Source of the DNA: Chitinophagales bacterium
GTDB lineage: Bacteria > Bacteroidota > Bacteroidia > Chitinophagales > UBA2359
DNA length: 64,000 nt
Direction of reading: 5' to 3'
Assembly (NCBI GenBank): GCA_020636475.1
Contig: JACJXU010000009.1
Span: 1-64,000, forward strand
Part shown: one piece after another, positions 8,919 through 17,650 of the stretch
Layout: every line of letters begins with the position of its first letter
Position numbering within the stretch: the first letter of the stretch is position 1
Notes under the pieces: model-generated
What the model was told of the DNA's origin: nothing
The model's database searches: none
The model's input: only the letters and a program-made list of their open reading frames with translations
Program-made: the position numbers and the translations under genes

Positions 8919-9613
8919 AAAAGAAATCAAAAAATACTCCTTAGAATTTGGCAAAAAAGAAAAAGTGCTGAATTATGCCACACAAACATACCAACTTTCA
9001 AGACCCAACAAAGTGGGTGCTGTTATGGCTTTGATTAGAGAGTGTCAACCAAATACTATTGAAGAATGGGAACAATGGTATTTTGACAATGCGAGAACAG
9101 TAGGAAAAAACACATTCAAAATTACGCGAGAAAATTTAGTAGAACTCGGCGAAAGGCTCTATGAAAAAATTACAGAAGTTGTTATTCCTGAATGGCAAGA
9201 AGCATTTAATGCTTTAACAAAAGAAGATTGCTATAATTACATTTACAATTTAACAATCAACCGAACTTTTGACGGATATTCGAGGGAAAAGTCAGTTGTA
9301 AATGATGGTTTAGCTAAGGTGTTTCCAGAAGTTAAATTTGAAGAAAGTCCATCTGAATTAGACCACGCAGGAGATATAGACTATATCGGATATGTAACAG
9401 GCGATAAAGCATTTGGAATACAAATAAAACCTGTAACAGCACAATCAAACTTCGGAAACTATTCTGTTTCTGAAAGAATGAGCAAGTTTTGAAAGTTTTA
9501 AAAATGATTTTAGTGGAAATGTTTTTATCGTTTACAGTTTTGATGGTGAAATTGCCAACAAACAAGTGATCGACCAAATTAAAGATGAAATAGAACGGCT
9601 ACAAAACGAATAG
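8911..9613 (+). pseudogene. MjaI-like type II restriction endonuclease, frameshifted near the end
   Basis: Restriction partner of the upstream methyltransferase. Start chosen at ATG 8911 (MAKKEIKKYSLEFGKKEK). The body resembles the MjaI family (which cuts CTAG): NRTFDGYSREKSVVNDGLAK, then SELDHAGDIDYIGYV and GIQIKPVTAQSN, a PD-(D/E)xK-like arrangement with QIKP as the distal motif. The open frame stops at 9490-9492. Removing one A at 9484-9485 restores a frame that runs on as SFESFKNDFSGNVFIVYSFD and ends at TAG 9611-9613, giving about 233 residues. Either a one-base assembly error or a real truncation that would leave a solitary methyltransferase. Specificity for CTAG is by analogy only. Confidence 0.75.
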
Positions 9614-9633
9614 CCTATTGAACTTACTATTTC

Positions 9634-9690
9634 CCAAAAAAAACACCCTCTCCCACCAATTTTTTAATCATGGCAGGAGGGGTGTTTCGC
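9634..9690 (-). terminator. Hairpin terminator downstream of the outer-membrane protein gene
   Basis: AAACACCCTCTCC (9641-9653) pairs, with one bulge, with GGAGGGGTGTTT (9676-9687). On the minus strand the hairpin is followed by a run of eight T (plus A-run 9636-9643), so it ends the sigma/anti-sigma/OMP operon. The plus side, after the endonuclease gene, has no T tract. Confidence 0.55.
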
Positions 9691-9724
9691 AAGTACGAAG
9701 AAATAGTAAAATATGCTTTGTTTT

Positions 9725-10666
9725 TTAGAAACCGACAATACGAATACCCGCCGAAACCGGATAAAATTCGTAAGCCGGAATACGGCGATTCTCTTCAAAT
9801 AACTCGTTCAGCCCGTAACGTGCGTAAAAAGTGAGTTTGGAATAACCAATCTCGCCTTGTAGTCCGTACACCAAATCGGTGAGGTGGCTGCCGTATTTGG
9901 CTTTTAACTTGGTATTTTGGGTGGTTTTAATTTTAGTGTGTCCGCCCGAATTGATACCAAAATAGCCTCCCGCCCCAAGTCTGAAAGAACGTTTGAGGGC
10001 TTTGGGAGCAGTTTCCAATTGCAACATTACGGGAATATAAAAGTTGGTCGTAACCAATTTCGATTTTTTGTAGCCCTCTGTGTCAAGGTCGGGAAGTTGT
10101 ATCAATTCCACATCGTGTACTTCGCTATTGAGCGTAATGGCGTTGCTGTCAAAAAAATAGTTGTTAATGCCCATGTTAATACCATAATCCAAATTGAGTT
10201 TGTGCTTGTAAATGCTCAATCTTTGGTTTACGATATGAATAATCACTTCAATCGACTTGCCATAGTTCAGCGTAAAACCATCATTGGCTTCTGTCATATC
10301 AAACGAATTGTCGTATAACAAGCCGTTAATGCCCAAATCCAGCATCATCCAACGGGTTTTTAACACTTTTTTGCGATAGCTTTCTTGGTCGAGTGCTACT
10401 GCTACTACTTCTTCTTCAATCTCGCGTTCCAATTCTTCAACTTCCTCTTCAGTTTCTATAATAGCTTCTTCAACTTCGTCCTCATCGCTTTCGTTTTCAA
10501 TGGTAATTTTTATTACTTTTTTGTCCTTGTTTTTGTTGTTAATTTCAATACTAATACTGTCCGGTTCAGATTCTAAAGTGTCTTGGGCAAAGCTGCTGAC
10601 ATTCATTAAAATCATCAAACAGCCTACAAGCGATAGTCGGATTAAATTTTGTGTGTTCATCATCAT
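9725..10666 (-). CDS. Outer-membrane beta-barrel protein with acidic N-terminal linker
   Basis: Secreted by an N-terminal signal peptide (LVGCLMILMNVSSFAQ, cleavage after about residue 27). It is followed by an unusual charged stretch (residues about 35-90) with a long Glu-rich run (EEEVEELEREIEEEVV), probably a flexible or coiled linker. The remainder alternates hydrophobic and polar residues, ends in an aromatic/hydrophobic strand (GIRIVGF) and looks like an 8-strand outer-membrane barrel of the porin-family/OmpW-like kind. It starts 2 bp after the anti-sigma gene and is the last gene of the ECF operon, so it is probably a target or sensor partner of that system. No named family recognised. 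Confidence 0.7.
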   Translation of the reverse strand: MMMNTQNLIRLSLVGCLMILMNVSSFAQDTLESEPDSISIEINNKNKDKKVIKITIENESDEDEVEEAIIETEEEVEELEREIEEEVVAVALDQESYRKKVLKTRWMMLDLGINGLLYDNSFDMTEANDGFTLNYGKSIEVIIHIVNQRLSIYKHKLNLDYGINMGINNYFFDSNAITLNSEVHDVELIQLPDLDTEGYKKSKLVTTNFYIPVMLQLETAPKALKRSFRLGAGGYFGINSGGHTKIKTTQNTKLKAKYGSHLTDLVYGLQGEIGYSKLTFYARYGLNELFEENRRIPAYEFYPVSAGIRIVGF

Positions 10667-10668
10667 TG

Positions 10669-11643
10669 TTAGTTTTTATGTTTTTGAAAAAATTTGGGTA
10701 AAATATCAGTCGGATAATTCAAGCTGAGAGTATAAGAATTTTGGGTGTATTTGTTTGGAATTTTGTGGTAAATATTCTCCGGCAAAACTTCGTCGCCTAC
10801 GGTACTGGCTAAAAAACTGCCTATCTCGGTTAAAATCTCGGCTTCTTTAGTTTTGCTTTTGTGGGCAGTATTCATTTGTTTTGTTGTCGGAATTGGCGCA
10901 ATGTTGTTAGCCAATAATGTTGCAGATGTTTCGCTTAGTTTTGTGGCGTTTTGCGTAGGCAAAGTGGCGAACAACGCAATATTTTTTGGGCGCGTTGCTT
11001 TTGCTTGAAGAGCAGTTGTTTTTTTGTGTATAAATACTTCATTTTCAACAACTTGACTTGCTGCGATGCTTGATTGGATATTGGTTTTGTTTTCGGAAAA
11101 ATTATTGCTCGCTACTTGCTTTGGCGCAATATTTACCTTGTGCGTATCAGGCACGGGCAAATTTGCTTTTGCAGGACTTGTAGCAGCTATGTTATTTTGG
11201 CTTGCTGCTGTTTGTGTGGCAAAAGTTGTTTCGCTCTGTTGCTCGGGCTTTTCAATTTCGGTAGGCGAGGAGAGTGGTGTGCTTTCATTTTCAACGCTTA
11301 CTATTTCATTGGGCATGTTATAAAAACGCATTAGCTGAAAAGCAAAGAAAAATACCACACAAGCCGCTGCTGCACCACGCCAAAAATATTTGTTTTGATA
11401 CCACGCCATAGACACAACTTTTGTCGCAGACGTTTCAGGTTTTAGCAAAAGATGTTTTTGCGGCATTTTTACACTTTCGTCTGCCTGCAAATATATTTCA
11501 CCAAACATCTGCCAGTCATTTTTTAGGCTCGGGTGCTGCTCCAACCAAGCCAAAAAGCTTTGTTTCTCTGCTTTCGTCATCAAATTTTCCCAGTAGGCGA
11601 TGCAGTTGTTTTCAAAATTTTCGAGCGTCAGCGGTGTATTCAT
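10669..11643 (-). CDS. Putative membrane-anchored anti-sigma factor
   Basis: Identified mainly by position directly after an ECF sigma gene (24-bp gap) and by architecture: a short cytoplasmic N-terminal helical part (about 1-85, with AYWENLMTKAEKQSFLAWLE) that could bind sigma, one membrane span at about 88-107 (AAAACVVFFFAFQLM), and a long Ala/Thr/Ser/Lys-rich, low-complexity periplasmic region of about 200 residues. No HxxxCxxC zinc anti-sigma motif and no FecR domain are visible. The likely role is to hold the sigma factor at the membrane until an envelope signal arrives (inference). 324 aa. Confidence 0.6.
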   Translation of the reverse strand: MNTPLTLENFENNCIAYWENLMTKAEKQSFLAWLEQHPSLKNDWQMFGEIYLQADESVKMPQKHLLLKPETSATKVVSMAWYQNKYFWRGAAAACVVFFFAFQLMRFYNMPNEIVSVENESTPLSSPTEIEKPEQQSETTFATQTAASQNNIAATSPAKANLPVPDTHKVNIAPKQVASNNFSENKTNIQSSIAASQVVENEVFIHKKTTALQAKATRPKNIALFATLPTQNATKLSETSATLLANNIAPIPTTKQMNTAHKSKTKEAEILTEIGSFLASTVGDEVLPENIYHKIPNKYTQNSYTLSLNYPTDILPKFFQKHKN

Positions 11644-11667
11644 GATTTTGTGTAGTTTAATTTTATA

Positions 11668-12156
11668 TTAAATAACATCGGAAAGTTGCCCGATAAGCTG
11701 TTTTAATTGTTTTCGTGCGCGGAAAATATATACCTTTACCTGTGTTTCGTTTAGTTCGGTTATTTGGGCTATTTCTTGGTAAGAGTAACCTTCGTAATCG
11801 CGCAAAAGAACTACCGTTTTTTGTATTTCGGGCAGTTGTTTCAGAGCTTGCTCCAATCGTTCTTTAAGACTGAAAGTATAAGTATCATCAATAGGTTTGT
11901 CTATTTTTTTCCATTCTTCGATAAACGTATAAGGTTTGTTTTTGCGAATAAAATCTATCATTTTTCGGTAAGCAATGGTAAACAAAAGTGATTTTATGCT
12001 ACTGAAATGAAATTCGTTTCGGTTGTTCCAAGCCTTTTCAAAAGTATCTTGTACGATATCCTGCGCGTTTTCCTTGTTTCCTATTTGTTTATAAATAAAT
12101 CGGAAAATGGCATCGGCGTAAAGTTCAACACATTTATTATATTCGGCTGGAGACAT
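11668..12156 (-). CDS. RNA polymerase ECF-type sigma factor
   Basis: Directs RNA polymerase to an extracytoplasmic-stress regulon. Region 2 is seen in ENAQDIVQDTFEKAWNNRNE with FTIAYRKMIDFIRK, and region 4 in LPEIQKTVVLLRDYEGYSY followed by QEIAQITELNETQVKVYIFR, the helix-turn-helix that reads the -35 element. I choose ATG 12156 (MSPAEYNKCVELYAD), which gives the usual length of about 162 aa. The frame is open further to GTG 12210, but those extra residues are not family-like. First gene of a three-gene operon with anti-sigma and OMP genes; such operons are usually self-activated. Confidence 0.88.
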   Translation of the reverse strand: MSPAEYNKCVELYADAIFRFIYKQIGNKENAQDIVQDTFEKAWNNRNEFHFSSIKSLLFTIAYRKMIDFIRKNKPYTFIEEWKKIDKPIDDTYTFSLKERLEQALKQLPEIQKTVVLLRDYEGYSYQEIAQITELNETQVKVYIFRARKQLKQLIGQLSDVI

Positions 12157-12264
12157 ATTATCTAAAAAAACGAAATATCTTAGCAACATTGTAATGTTCT
12201 TACTACGCACAGCGTATGAAAAAAGTTACAAGGGTTTACTTTTTTAGTTAAAAAAAATTTTTTG

Positions 12265-14346
12265 ATGGCATCAAAAGAATCAAAAAAAAGAATAAATCGG
12301 GAAATAAGCTGGCTTTCTTTCAATGAGCGCGTATTGCAAGAAGCCGAAGATGTGCGCAATCCTTTACTGGAGCGTATTAAGTTTTTAGGAATTTTTTCCA
12401 ACAACCAAGACGAATTTTTCAGGGTGCGGGTTGATACGCTTAAAAAACTGTCGAAAGTAGCTGTCGAAGCCCGCAAAATACTTTTTGCCAATCCGCACGA
12501 TTTGCTCGATGAAATTCACGAAATAGTGCTACAACTCCGCGACCGCTTTGAAAAAGCCTACAACGAAATTTTGCAGTCTTTAGAAAAAGAACACATTTTT
12601 ATCATCAACGAAAAACAACTCAACGAGCGACAGGGCAAGTATGTGAAAAACTACTTTCAAACCAAAGTGCGCCCTACACTTTATCCGATAATGCTGGGCG
12701 ATATACAAAAGTTTCCCGCGCTCAAAGACCAAACTATTTATCTGGCAATTCGCTTGGTAAAAATTATTGACATCAATCGCAACATCAACTACTACTCGGC
12801 AATCGAAATTCCCACACATATTTTAGACCGCTTTATCATTTTGCCCTCAGACGGCAACCAGCAACACATTATTTTGCTCGACGATGTGATTCGCTACAAT
12901 CTGAAAGACATTTATCCTATTTACGATTTCGATTATGCCGAAGCCTATACCATAAAAGTGACGCGCGGCTCCGAGTTAGACCTCGACGAAGACTTGAATG
13001 TGCATATTTTGGAGGCAATTAAAAAAAGTCTCAAAAAGCGCAAACGCTCCGACCCAACCCGTTTGGTTTTCGATAAATCTATGCCCGAAGACTTCAAGGA
13101 TTTTATTGTACAAAAAATGAATTTGAAAAAGCGCGATGCCATTATTTCCGGCGGGCGATACCACAATTTTAAAGATTTTATCAATTTTCCCAACCTAAAA
13201 CGCCCCGAACTAAGTCTTACGCCTACACCAATTCTTTGGCATCCTTTGCTCAAATCCAACAAAAGTTTGCTATCGGTAGTGCGCCAGCGCGATATTATGT
13301 TGTCGTTCCCGTATCAGTCGTTTACGCATCTTTTGGATTTGTTGCGCGAAGCAGCTATCGACCCGAGGGTAAAAAGTATTAGCATGACCATTTACCGCGT
13401 AGCCACACAATCGAATATTATGGGAGCTTTGATAAATGCGGTACAAAATGGCAAAAAAGTTACCGTAGTAGCCGAGTTGCAAGCGCGTTTTGACGAAGAA
13501 TCCAATATTTATTGGACCGACCGTCTGCGCGAAGAAGGTGCGAAAGTTATTTATGGCGTAAAAGGATTTAAGGTACACGCCAAAACGCTACTCATAGAGC
13601 GATACGAAAAAAACAAAACTTCGTACTATTGTGGCATCGGCACCGGAAATTTCAACGAATCTACGGCAAAACTCTACACCGACAATCTTTTGCTTACTTC
13701 CGACAAACGTATTTGCACGGATGTGAAAAATTTGTTTTCCTTTTTTGAAGACAATACCTCCATTTTCAATGCACAATTTAAGCACTTATGGGTAGCACCC
13801 TTTACTTTGCGCAATAAAATTACGGCACTTATTAAAAAAGCGATTCGCTTGGCAAAGCAAGGTAAAAAAGTAGAACTGATGTTTAAAATGAACAGCTTGG
13901 CAGATGTACAAATGGAAGAAACATTGTACGCCGCTTCCAAAGCCGGTGTTCGTATAAAATTGATTGTAAGAGGAATATGCACCCTCATTTGTGATGAATC
14001 GCCTTACAGCGAAAACATTAGTGCTATCAGCATTGTGGATAAATACTTGGAGCACAGCCGCATTTTTATCTTTAATTGGGGAAATGACGACACAGAAGTT
14101 TTTATTGGTTCTGCCGACCTTATGACCCGAAACATAGATTATCGCATTGAAGTAATAACGCCGATTTTCGACCCGAAAGTGAAGAAAACGCTTTTAGATA
14201 TTTTTGAGATACAATGGCGCGACAACCAAAAGGCGCGTATTTTGGATAAAAAATTGAGTAATTCGTACAAAAAAATGAAGGAAGGTGAAACACCTCAACA
14301 AGCACAATGGCTTTTGTACGATTATTTTGTAGATGAAAAAGAATAA
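12265..14346 (+). CDS. ppk1: Polyphosphate kinase 1
   Basis: Reversibly transfers the gamma-phosphate of ATP to polyphosphate. All family blocks are present: N-terminal NREISWLSFNERVLQEAED, then FLGIFSNNQDEFFRVRV, the phosphorylated-His region GFKVHAKTLLIER (His438 by my count), and GIGTGNFNESTAKLYTD. ATG 12265 is preferred to the TTG just before it. 693 aa is the normal length. The next gene is an exopolyphosphatase 26 bp downstream, so synthesis and breakdown are co-transcribed. No frameshift. Confidence 0.96.
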   Translation: MASKESKKRINREISWLSFNERVLQEAEDVRNPLLERIKFLGIFSNNQDEFFRVRVDTLKKLSKVAVEARKILFANPHDLLDEIHEIVLQLRDRFEKAYNEILQSLEKEHIFIINEKQLNERQGKYVKNYFQTKVRPTLYPIMLGDIQKFPALKDQTIYLAIRLVKIIDINRNINYYSAIEIPTHILDRFIILPSDGNQQHIILLDDVIRYNLKDIYPIYDFDYAEAYTIKVTRGSELDLDEDLNVHILEAIKKSLKKRKRSDPTRLVFDKSMPEDFKDFIVQKMNLKKRDAIISGGRYHNFKDFINFPNLKRPELSLTPTPILWHPLLKSNKSLLSVVRQRDIMLSFPYQSFTHLLDLLREAAIDPRVKSISMTIYRVATQSNIMGALINAVQNGKKVTVVAELQARFDEESNIYWTDRLREEGAKVIYGVKGFKVHAKTLLIERYEKNKTSYYCGIGTGNFNESTAKLYTDNLLLTSDKRICTDVKNLFSFFEDNTSIFNAQFKHLWVAPFTLRNKITALIKKAIRLAKQGKKVELMFKMNSLADVQMEETLYAASKAGVRIKLIVRGICTLICDESPYSENISAISIVDKYLEHSRIFIFNWGNDDTEVFIGSADLMTRNIDYRIEVITPIFDPKVKKTLLDIFEIQWRDNQKARILDKKLSNSYKKMKEGETPQQAQWLLYDYFVDEKE

Positions 14347-14372
14347 ATAACCATTAAAAAGAATTTTATCAG

Positions 14373-15287
14373 GTGAAATTAGCTGCTATAGATATAGGCT
14401 CTAATGCCGTACGCTTATTAATAAAAGATATTACACGAAAATTAGTGAACCAGCAAGAGGAAGTTTCGTTCCAAAAAGATGTGCTGGTGCGCGTACCTTT
14501 GCGCTTGGGCGAGCAAGTATTTAACGAAGGTTTTTTGTTTGAAAACAAAATTCAGCAACTCATTAAAACAATGGACGCTTTCCGCAATTTGATGGAAGTA
14601 TATGGCGTGCTTACGTACAAAGCCTGCGCCACTTCGGCAATGCGCGATGCCAAAAACGGCGGCGAAGTAGTAAATCGTGTGCAGCATGAAAGTAGAATTG
14701 ACATCGAAATTATTGACGGCATTGAAGAGTCGCAAATGCTTTTTGCGGGCTTTTCGGATTTGCTGAAACTGCATCCCAAAACACCTTTTATCAATATTGA
14801 TGTAGGCGGAGGAAGTACGGAGTTTGTCGTTTTTTACGATGGAAAAATTCAGGCGAATAAGTCGTTTAATATTGGCACTATTCGGCTGCTGTACGAACAA
14901 GTAGAAGACAGCGACTGGGCAGCGATGGAAGCATGGCTGAGTGAATGGGCGAAAAAGAAGCCCGGCTTGGTGGGTTTGGGTTCCGGCGGCAATATCAACA
15001 AAATTCGTTCAATGTACTTAAAAAATAAATCGGATATTCTTACAACCGATTTGTTGGATTCGGTGTATGAGCATCTCAGTAGTTTTACGCTCCGCGAGCG
15101 CATTATAGAACTCGGACTGAAACCCGACCGCGCCGACGTGATTGTTCCGGCGAGTATTATTTACAAAAATGCGTCAAAATGGGCGGGTATTCGCCGAATG
15201 TATGTTCCGCAAATTGGGGTTTCCGATGGAATTATCCATTACTTGTACGATAAATTAGCGGCAGAAAACAAACTCCCTGAAATATAA
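14373..15287 (+). CDS. ppx: Exopolyphosphatase / guanosine pentaphosphatase (Ppx/GppA family)
   Basis: Removes terminal phosphate from polyphosphate or converts pppGpp to ppGpp. ASKHA-fold signatures: MKLAAIDIGSNAVRLLI (phosphate-1 motif) at the N-terminus, INIDVGGGSTEFVVFYDGK (phosphate-2 motif) at about 136-154, and GLVGLGSGGNINKI at about 198. The start is GTG 14373; no ATG lies nearby in frame. At 304 aa it is the short Ppx form without the C-terminal HD domain. It follows ppk1 by 26 bp. Confidence 0.9.
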   Translation: MKLAAIDIGSNAVRLLIKDITRKLVNQQEEVSFQKDVLVRVPLRLGEQVFNEGFLFENKIQQLIKTMDAFRNLMEVYGVLTYKACATSAMRDAKNGGEVVNRVQHESRIDIEIIDGIEESQMLFAGFSDLLKLHPKTPFINIDVGGGSTEFVVFYDGKIQANKSFNIGTIRLLYEQVEDSDWAAMEAWLSEWAKKKPGLVGLGSGGNINKIRSMYLKNKSDILTTDLLDSVYEHLSSFTLRERIIELGLKPDRADVIVPASIIYKNASKWAGIRRMYVPQIGVSDGIIHYLYDKLAAENKLPEI

Positions 15288-15331
15288 AACGCCCGAAAAT
15301 GATGCGACATTAACAGGCGTTTAGGCTTTTG

Positions 15332-15490
15332 CTGTAGCAGTAGGACTCGAACCTACACGAGGCGGTTAGACGCGCACGCCCTCTCAATCAAAAATTCTCA
15401 CATATTTGCTTGAGAAAACGCTACGGTTTTATTCCGAACTCCTCACCCCCGCGACAAGAGGGCATGGCTTCCAAATTTCATCACGCTACA
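15332..15490 (-). ncRNA. tRNA-like RNA with an oversized insert (candidate)
   Basis: On the minus strand a 7-bp acceptor stem (TGTAGCG at plus 15484-15490, TGCTACA at 15333-15339) encloses a canonical T-arm GTAGGTTCGAGTCCTAC (15340-15356). The D-arm TGATGAAATTTGGAAGCCAT has T8, A14 and G18-G19 and resembles tRNA-Leu. Two folds are possible for the middle. (a) CCCTC TTGTCGC GGGGG as anticodon arm (GTC), leaving an 89-nt variable region. (b) CCCTC pairing with GAGGG (plus 15379-15383), extendable to 7 bp, giving a class-II-length variable arm of 22 nt and a 74-nt anticodon loop. Inner hairpins such as TTCTCA/TGAGAA are visible. No CCA is encoded. It does not look like tmRNA (no tag frame, too short). 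Confidence 0.5.
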
Positions 15491-15596
15491 AAATTTCAAG
15501 GAATAATGATTAACACGTTCAATTACTGTGTTGATGCAAAGTTAAAGTAAGTTTTATTTTAATAAAAATTTATTAATAAAAAAGAAAAATATTTAC

Positions 15597-15634
15597 TAAT
15601 TTTGCAATAAAATACCATTTTAATTAATAAAATG
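15597..15634 (+). promoter_or_regulatory. Promoter core and palindrome upstream of the Lrp-type gene
   Basis: TAATTTTG (15597-15604) fits the TAnnTTTG -7 consensus; no clear -33 TTTG is seen. Just downstream, CATTTTA and TAAAATG (15616-15634, 5-bp spacer) form an inverted repeat where an autoregulatory Lrp/AsnC dimer could bind. The repeat is AT-only apart from its ends, so chance is possible. Confidence 0.4.
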
Positions 15635-15653
15635 AAAAAATGAAATCATAAAA

Positions 15654-16121
15654 ATGGAGGCAAATTATCAAATTGACAATACCGATTTACAAATAATAGC
15701 ACTTTTGGTAGAAGACGGCAATATTCCTTACACCGAAATCGCCAAAAAAATTTTCGTTTCGAGCGGAACCGTACATGTTCGGATGAAAAAGTTGGAAGAA
15801 ATGGGCGTGGTGAAGAAAATGCAACTTATGGTAGATTATCATAAACTGGGTTACGACATTACTACTTTTTTGGGTTTGTTTTTAAGCAGAAGTGCCATGT
15901 ACAAAGATGTAGTCGCCGCCTTAGAAGCAATTCCCGAAGTAGTGGCGTGCCATTATACAACGGGAACTTACAGTTTATTTCTGAAAGTATTGTGCAAAGA
16001 TACCAAGCATTTGTACGAACTATTGCACAACAAAATCCAGAAAATAGAAGGAATCCAACGCACCGAAACGCTTATTTCGTTGGAGGAAAGTTTCGAGCGA
16101 CCATTGCAGTTGCCGGTGTAG
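15654..16121 (+). CDS. Lrp/AsnC family transcriptional regulator
   Basis: Feast/famine DNA-binding protein. The N-terminal winged HTH is seen in LQIIALLVEDGNIPYTEIAK followed by KIFVSSGTVHVRMKKLEEMG (residues about 11-50). The C-terminal RAM/AsnC ligand-binding domain follows, with VVAALEAIPEVVACHYTTG and YSLFLKVLCKDTKHLYELL. 155 aa is typical. It is convergent with an L-serine dehydratase gene (15 bp between stops). Lrp-type proteins often control amino-acid catabolism, so that gene is a possible target, but nothing in the sequence proves it. Confidence 0.92.
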   Translation: MEANYQIDNTDLQIIALLVEDGNIPYTEIAKKIFVSSGTVHVRMKKLEEMGVVKKMQLMVDYHKLGYDITTFLGLFLSRSAMYKDVVAALEAIPEVVACHYTTGTYSLFLKVLCKDTKHLYELLHNKIQKIEGIQRTETLISLEESFERPLQLPV

Positions 16122-16136
16122 TGAAGACTAAGGTAT

Positions 16137-17555
16137 TTAACACTCAATCAAATTCACCGGAATATGCAATGCCAAACCACCTTCGGAAGTTTCTTTGTAT
16201 TTGTGGTTCATGTCCAATGCAGTTTCCCACATAGTTTTTACTACCGCATCAAGGCTCACCTTCGCGGCTTTGGGGTCGCTGTTGAGGGCTAAACTGGCAG
16301 CAGTAATCGCTTTTACGGCACCCATACTATTCCTTTCAATACAAGGAATTTGCACCAAGCCGCCCACTGGGTCGCAAGTGAGACCCAAGTGGTGTTCCAT
16401 CGCTATTTCGGCAGCCATAAGGCAATGTGCTATGCTGCCGCCCAAGCAGTGTGTAAGTGCCGCCGCTGCCATTGCCGAAGAAACGCCTATTTCCGCCTGA
16501 CAGCCACCCATCGCTGCCGAAATGGTAGCTCCTTGTTTGAAAATACTGCCAATTTGTCCTGCCACCATCAAAAACTCCTTCACCTTGTCCTCGCTTACTT
16601 TTTCGCCAAAACAGTAGTAGTACATCAGCACCGCCGGCACCACGCCCGCAGCACCGTTGGTGGGAGCAGTAACGATACGCCCGAAGGCAGCATTTTCTTC
16701 GTTTACCGCCAGTGCAAAACAACTTACCCATTGCAAAATATCGTTGAAAGTAGGATTTTGTGAACGCAAATACACCAACCATTGGTTTTCGTTTTCGTAG
16801 AAATATCCTTTCATCAGATTATGGTGCAGTTTGGCAGCGCGGCGCATTACGTTAAGCCCTCCGGGCAAAATTCCCTGCGCGTGGCAGCCGCGATAAATGC
16901 TGTCTTTCATCGTTTCCCACAGAAGTAAAAGTTGCGCATCAATGTCTTCTTTGCTTCGCAAACTCAGTTCGTTTCGCTCAATGAGATTAATTACATCAAA
17001 ATTATATTCATTACAAAAACGCAATAAGTCTTCTCCTTTTTGAATAGGGTAAGGAAAATTATGGTCGGGTAAAGTGGCAGTGTGTTCTCCATCACTGCTA
17101 ATAAATCCGCCGCCGATAGAATAATAGGTAAAAGAAAAAATCTCTTTCTCATACGTTTCCAATACGAATTGCATACCGTTGGGGTGTCCGGGCAAACTTA
17201 TTGCCGTATGAAATTCGATATGAATGTTAGGATTAAAAGTGATGAGTTGTTTTTGGCGGAGTTTCAGGGTATTAGTTTGCGCAATTTCGTTTATCACTTG
17301 CTGAATGAGTTGGGTGTCCATTGTTTTGTAGTCGTAGCCACTCAAACCAAGTTGAACGGCGACATCAGTACCGTGTCCTTTGCCGGTTTTTGCCAACGAG
17401 CCGTACAAAAGCACCCGCACTTGTTCAATTTTTGTTAAATCATGCTGGGCGGAAAAATCTTTGAGGCATTGTTGCGCTGCCAACCAAGGTCCCATTGTGT
17501 GGGAACTCGAAGGACCTACACCAACTTTTATAATATCGAAAATACTGATAGACAT
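16137..17555 (-). CDS. sdaA: L-serine ammonia-lyase (iron-sulfur L-serine dehydratase)
   Basis: Deaminates L-serine to pyruvate and ammonia using a [4Fe-4S] cluster. This is the single-chain type: beta domain first ([20 protein letters not shown] with the GPSSSHT signature at about 13-20), alpha domain second, with the cluster cysteines expected in [50 protein letters not shown] is a further family block. 472 aa is normal. It stands alone between the Lrp-type regulator (convergent) and the lnt locus (upstream, same strand). Confidence 0.94.
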   Translation of the reverse strand: MSISIFDIIKVGVGPSSSHTMGPWLAAQQCLKDFSAQHDLTKIEQVRVLLYGSLAKTGKGHGTDVAVQLGLSGYDYKTMDTQLIQQVINEIAQTNTLKLRQKQLITFNPNIHIEFHTAISLPGHPNGMQFVLETYEKEIFSFTYYSIGGGFISSDGEHTATLPDHNFPYPIQKGEDLLRFCNEYNFDVINLIERNELSLRSKEDIDAQLLLLWETMKDSIYRGCHAQGILPGGLNVMRRAAKLHHNLMKGYFYENENQWLVYLRSQNPTFNDILQWVSCFALAVNEENAAFGRIVTAPTNGAAGVVPAVLMYYYCFGEKVSEDKVKEFLMVAGQIGSIFKQGATISAAMGGCQAEIGVSSAMAAAALTHCLGGSIAHCLMAAEIAMEHHLGLTCDPVGGLVQIPCIERNSMGAVKAITAASLALNSDPKAAKVSLDAVVKTMWETALDMNHKYKETSEGGLALHIPVNLIEC

Positions 17556-17650
17556 GCGTGTGATATTTAGCGAAAAATAAACAAGGTGAAATTAATATAA
17601 AAGTAGAAATTGGGAGGAAAATATTGTTTTGAGGAATGTTGTATGTTTTT

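Larger units (their letters stand above)
15288..15653. other. Intergenic region ppx - lrp
   Basis: This 366-bp gap holds the tRNA-like candidate on the minus strand (15332-15490) and, nearer the regulator gene, an AT-rich promoter region with TAATTTTG at 15597-15604. I see no open reading frame of its own. Confidence 0.5.

Noticed and set aside
15332..15490. tmRNA (ssrA)
   Set aside because: Only about 160 nt, no GGGGC..-type 5' end, no tag frame ending in Ala-Ala-stop, no pseudoknot chain.
16336..16782. 148-residue minus-strand frame rich in Gly/Arg/Cys inside the serine dehydratase gene
   Set aside because: It is an out-of-frame shadow of sdaA, whose motifs are intact.
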